A stretch of DNA of 50,628 nt from Flavobacteriales bacterium. GTDB lineage: Bacteria; Bacteroidota; Bacteroidia; Flavobacteriales; Flavobacteriaceae. Below the pieces are notes generated by a model that ran no database searches, was not told the origin of the DNA, and saw only the letters and a program-made list of their open reading frames with translations. This document shows positions 49,709 to 50,628 of this stretch, piece after piece; the first letter of the stretch is position 1; the number at the start of each line of letters is the position of its first letter. Both the position numbers and the translations under genes were made by a program. The stretch lies in the NCBI GenBank assembly GCA_024641135.1, contig JAHEDS010000010.1, forward strand, positions 1 to 50,628. Reading direction: 5' to 3'.

Positions 49709-50628
49709 ATGAAAACTTTAAAATTACTTTTAGGATTTGCATTAACAGCAACACTTTTTACTTCTTGTTACACCGAAGTAATTGTAGATGATTATTATGA
49801 GGAGCCAGGAATTTCATTAAGCCAGTTATTAGGTTCTTATGAATTATGGTATGTAGATATTAATCAGACCGTAGGTTATGGTTCAACGCCTTTTTTACAA
49901 AAAGCATTTACAGTTTCTTTTAGAAACGGAACCATGTTTGCTAATAATAATTTAGTAGGTATTGGAAGTACTGGCAATGGGTTAGGGATTCCTGTAGCCG
50001 ATTATAATACATATGACATGATATTAGATGTATATCATGATATAGATGGGTTTGAAACTTTTGATGTGTATCAAATTAACAGCAATACCATCGAACTTTA
50101 TAATCCAAATAATGACACCTCGTACTTTTTAAAAGGCTATCAACGCAGTAATTTTGATTATGATTTTGTGTTTTATGATAATATTCATTATTTCCTACAA
50201 GAATATGAAGCTTGGGAAAAAACATATACTAGTGCATATGGAGCAATAAATGACTTTGATAATGAAAATTATTTACAGTTTTTAGCAGGGGGTAACGACT
50301 CTGAATTTAGGAGCTCACAAGATTTGCCTGGAACCAGTATTTCAAATTTATTTTGGGATTATACAGGCCTTTATGGTGTAGGGAATGTTTCAAATAATAT
50401 GTACCTAAAAACTTTAACATTAGATTATGATTATTTCAGTAATGAATATTTTGAATTAAGCGTTATAAATGACGGAAAGATTGAATTATATCACCCAGCA
50501 TCACAAACCGTGTATGAATTTGTTGGAAGAGGATATATACAATATTTAAAAACATCAAATACAAAAAACAAAACATCGTCAACTGAAAAGTTACGTAAAG
50601 AAAGAAAAGATAAAATAGAAAACCCACG
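49709..50628 (+). CDS. lipoprotein of unknown function, truncated by window end
   Basis: Open from ATG 49709 to the window edge with no stop; MKTLKLLLGFALTATLFTSCYTE lipobox; missing from ORF track because incomplete. Confidence 0.75.
   Translation, partial: MKTLKLLLGFALTATLFTSCYTEVIVDDYYEEPGISLSQLLGSYELWYVDINQTVGYGSTPFLQKAFTVSFRNGTMFANNNLVGIGSTGNGLGIPVADYNTYDMILDVYHDIDGFETFDVYQINSNTIELYNPNNDTSYFLKGYQRSNFDYDFVFYDNIHYFLQEYEAWEKTYTSAYGAINDFDNENYLQFLAGGNDSEFRSSQDLPGTSISNLFWDYTGLYGVGNVSNNMYLKTLTLDYDYFSNEYFELSVINDGKIELYHPASQTVYEFVGRGYIQYLKTSNTKNKTSSTEKLRKERKDKIENP

Noticed and set aside
1-50628. tRNA, rRNA, prophage, toxin-antitoxin or known defence system
   Set aside because: Nothing recognisable by eye; tRNAscan, barrnap and DefenseFinder runs would be needed to exclude formally

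Overview
The window is a low-GC stretch of a Bacteroidota genome, most likely Flavobacteriaceae. This rests on acpP-fabF-rnc-IPExxxVDY-like-pyk synteny, a Bat (aerotolerance) operon, and TAnnTTTG-type promoters. It is almost entirely housekeeping chromosome. Contents: a split AddB-like/AddA-like recombination nuclease pair around ompA-type and kbl genes; superoxide dismutase; a PurF-family protein and a PfkB kinase; purN-rnhA; the fatty-acid/rnc/pyk cluster; dinB; an ALDH7-type dehydrogenase; a moxR-DUF58-BatA/B/C/D/E operon; carbonic anhydrase; pheS; PspC-DUF2339/DUF3999 proteins; gpsA; and a lipoprotein truncated by the window edge. I saw no rRNA, tRNA, CRISPR array, transposon or prophage. 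The most notable signal is in the 477-bp gap (10508-10984) between the convergent sod and purF-like genes. It holds two copies of an apparent ~70-nt small RNA gene on the minus strand. Each copy has a 41-bp identical core followed by an intrinsic-terminator hairpin. Copy 1 has a full TTTG-N18-TACATTTG promoter placed so that transcription would start at the first base of the core. Copy 2 has a -7-like box at the same offset but no -33 box, and instead a four-unit TTAGATAAAA array with exact 20-bp period upstream. No database search was possible. All family names are from motif recognition.
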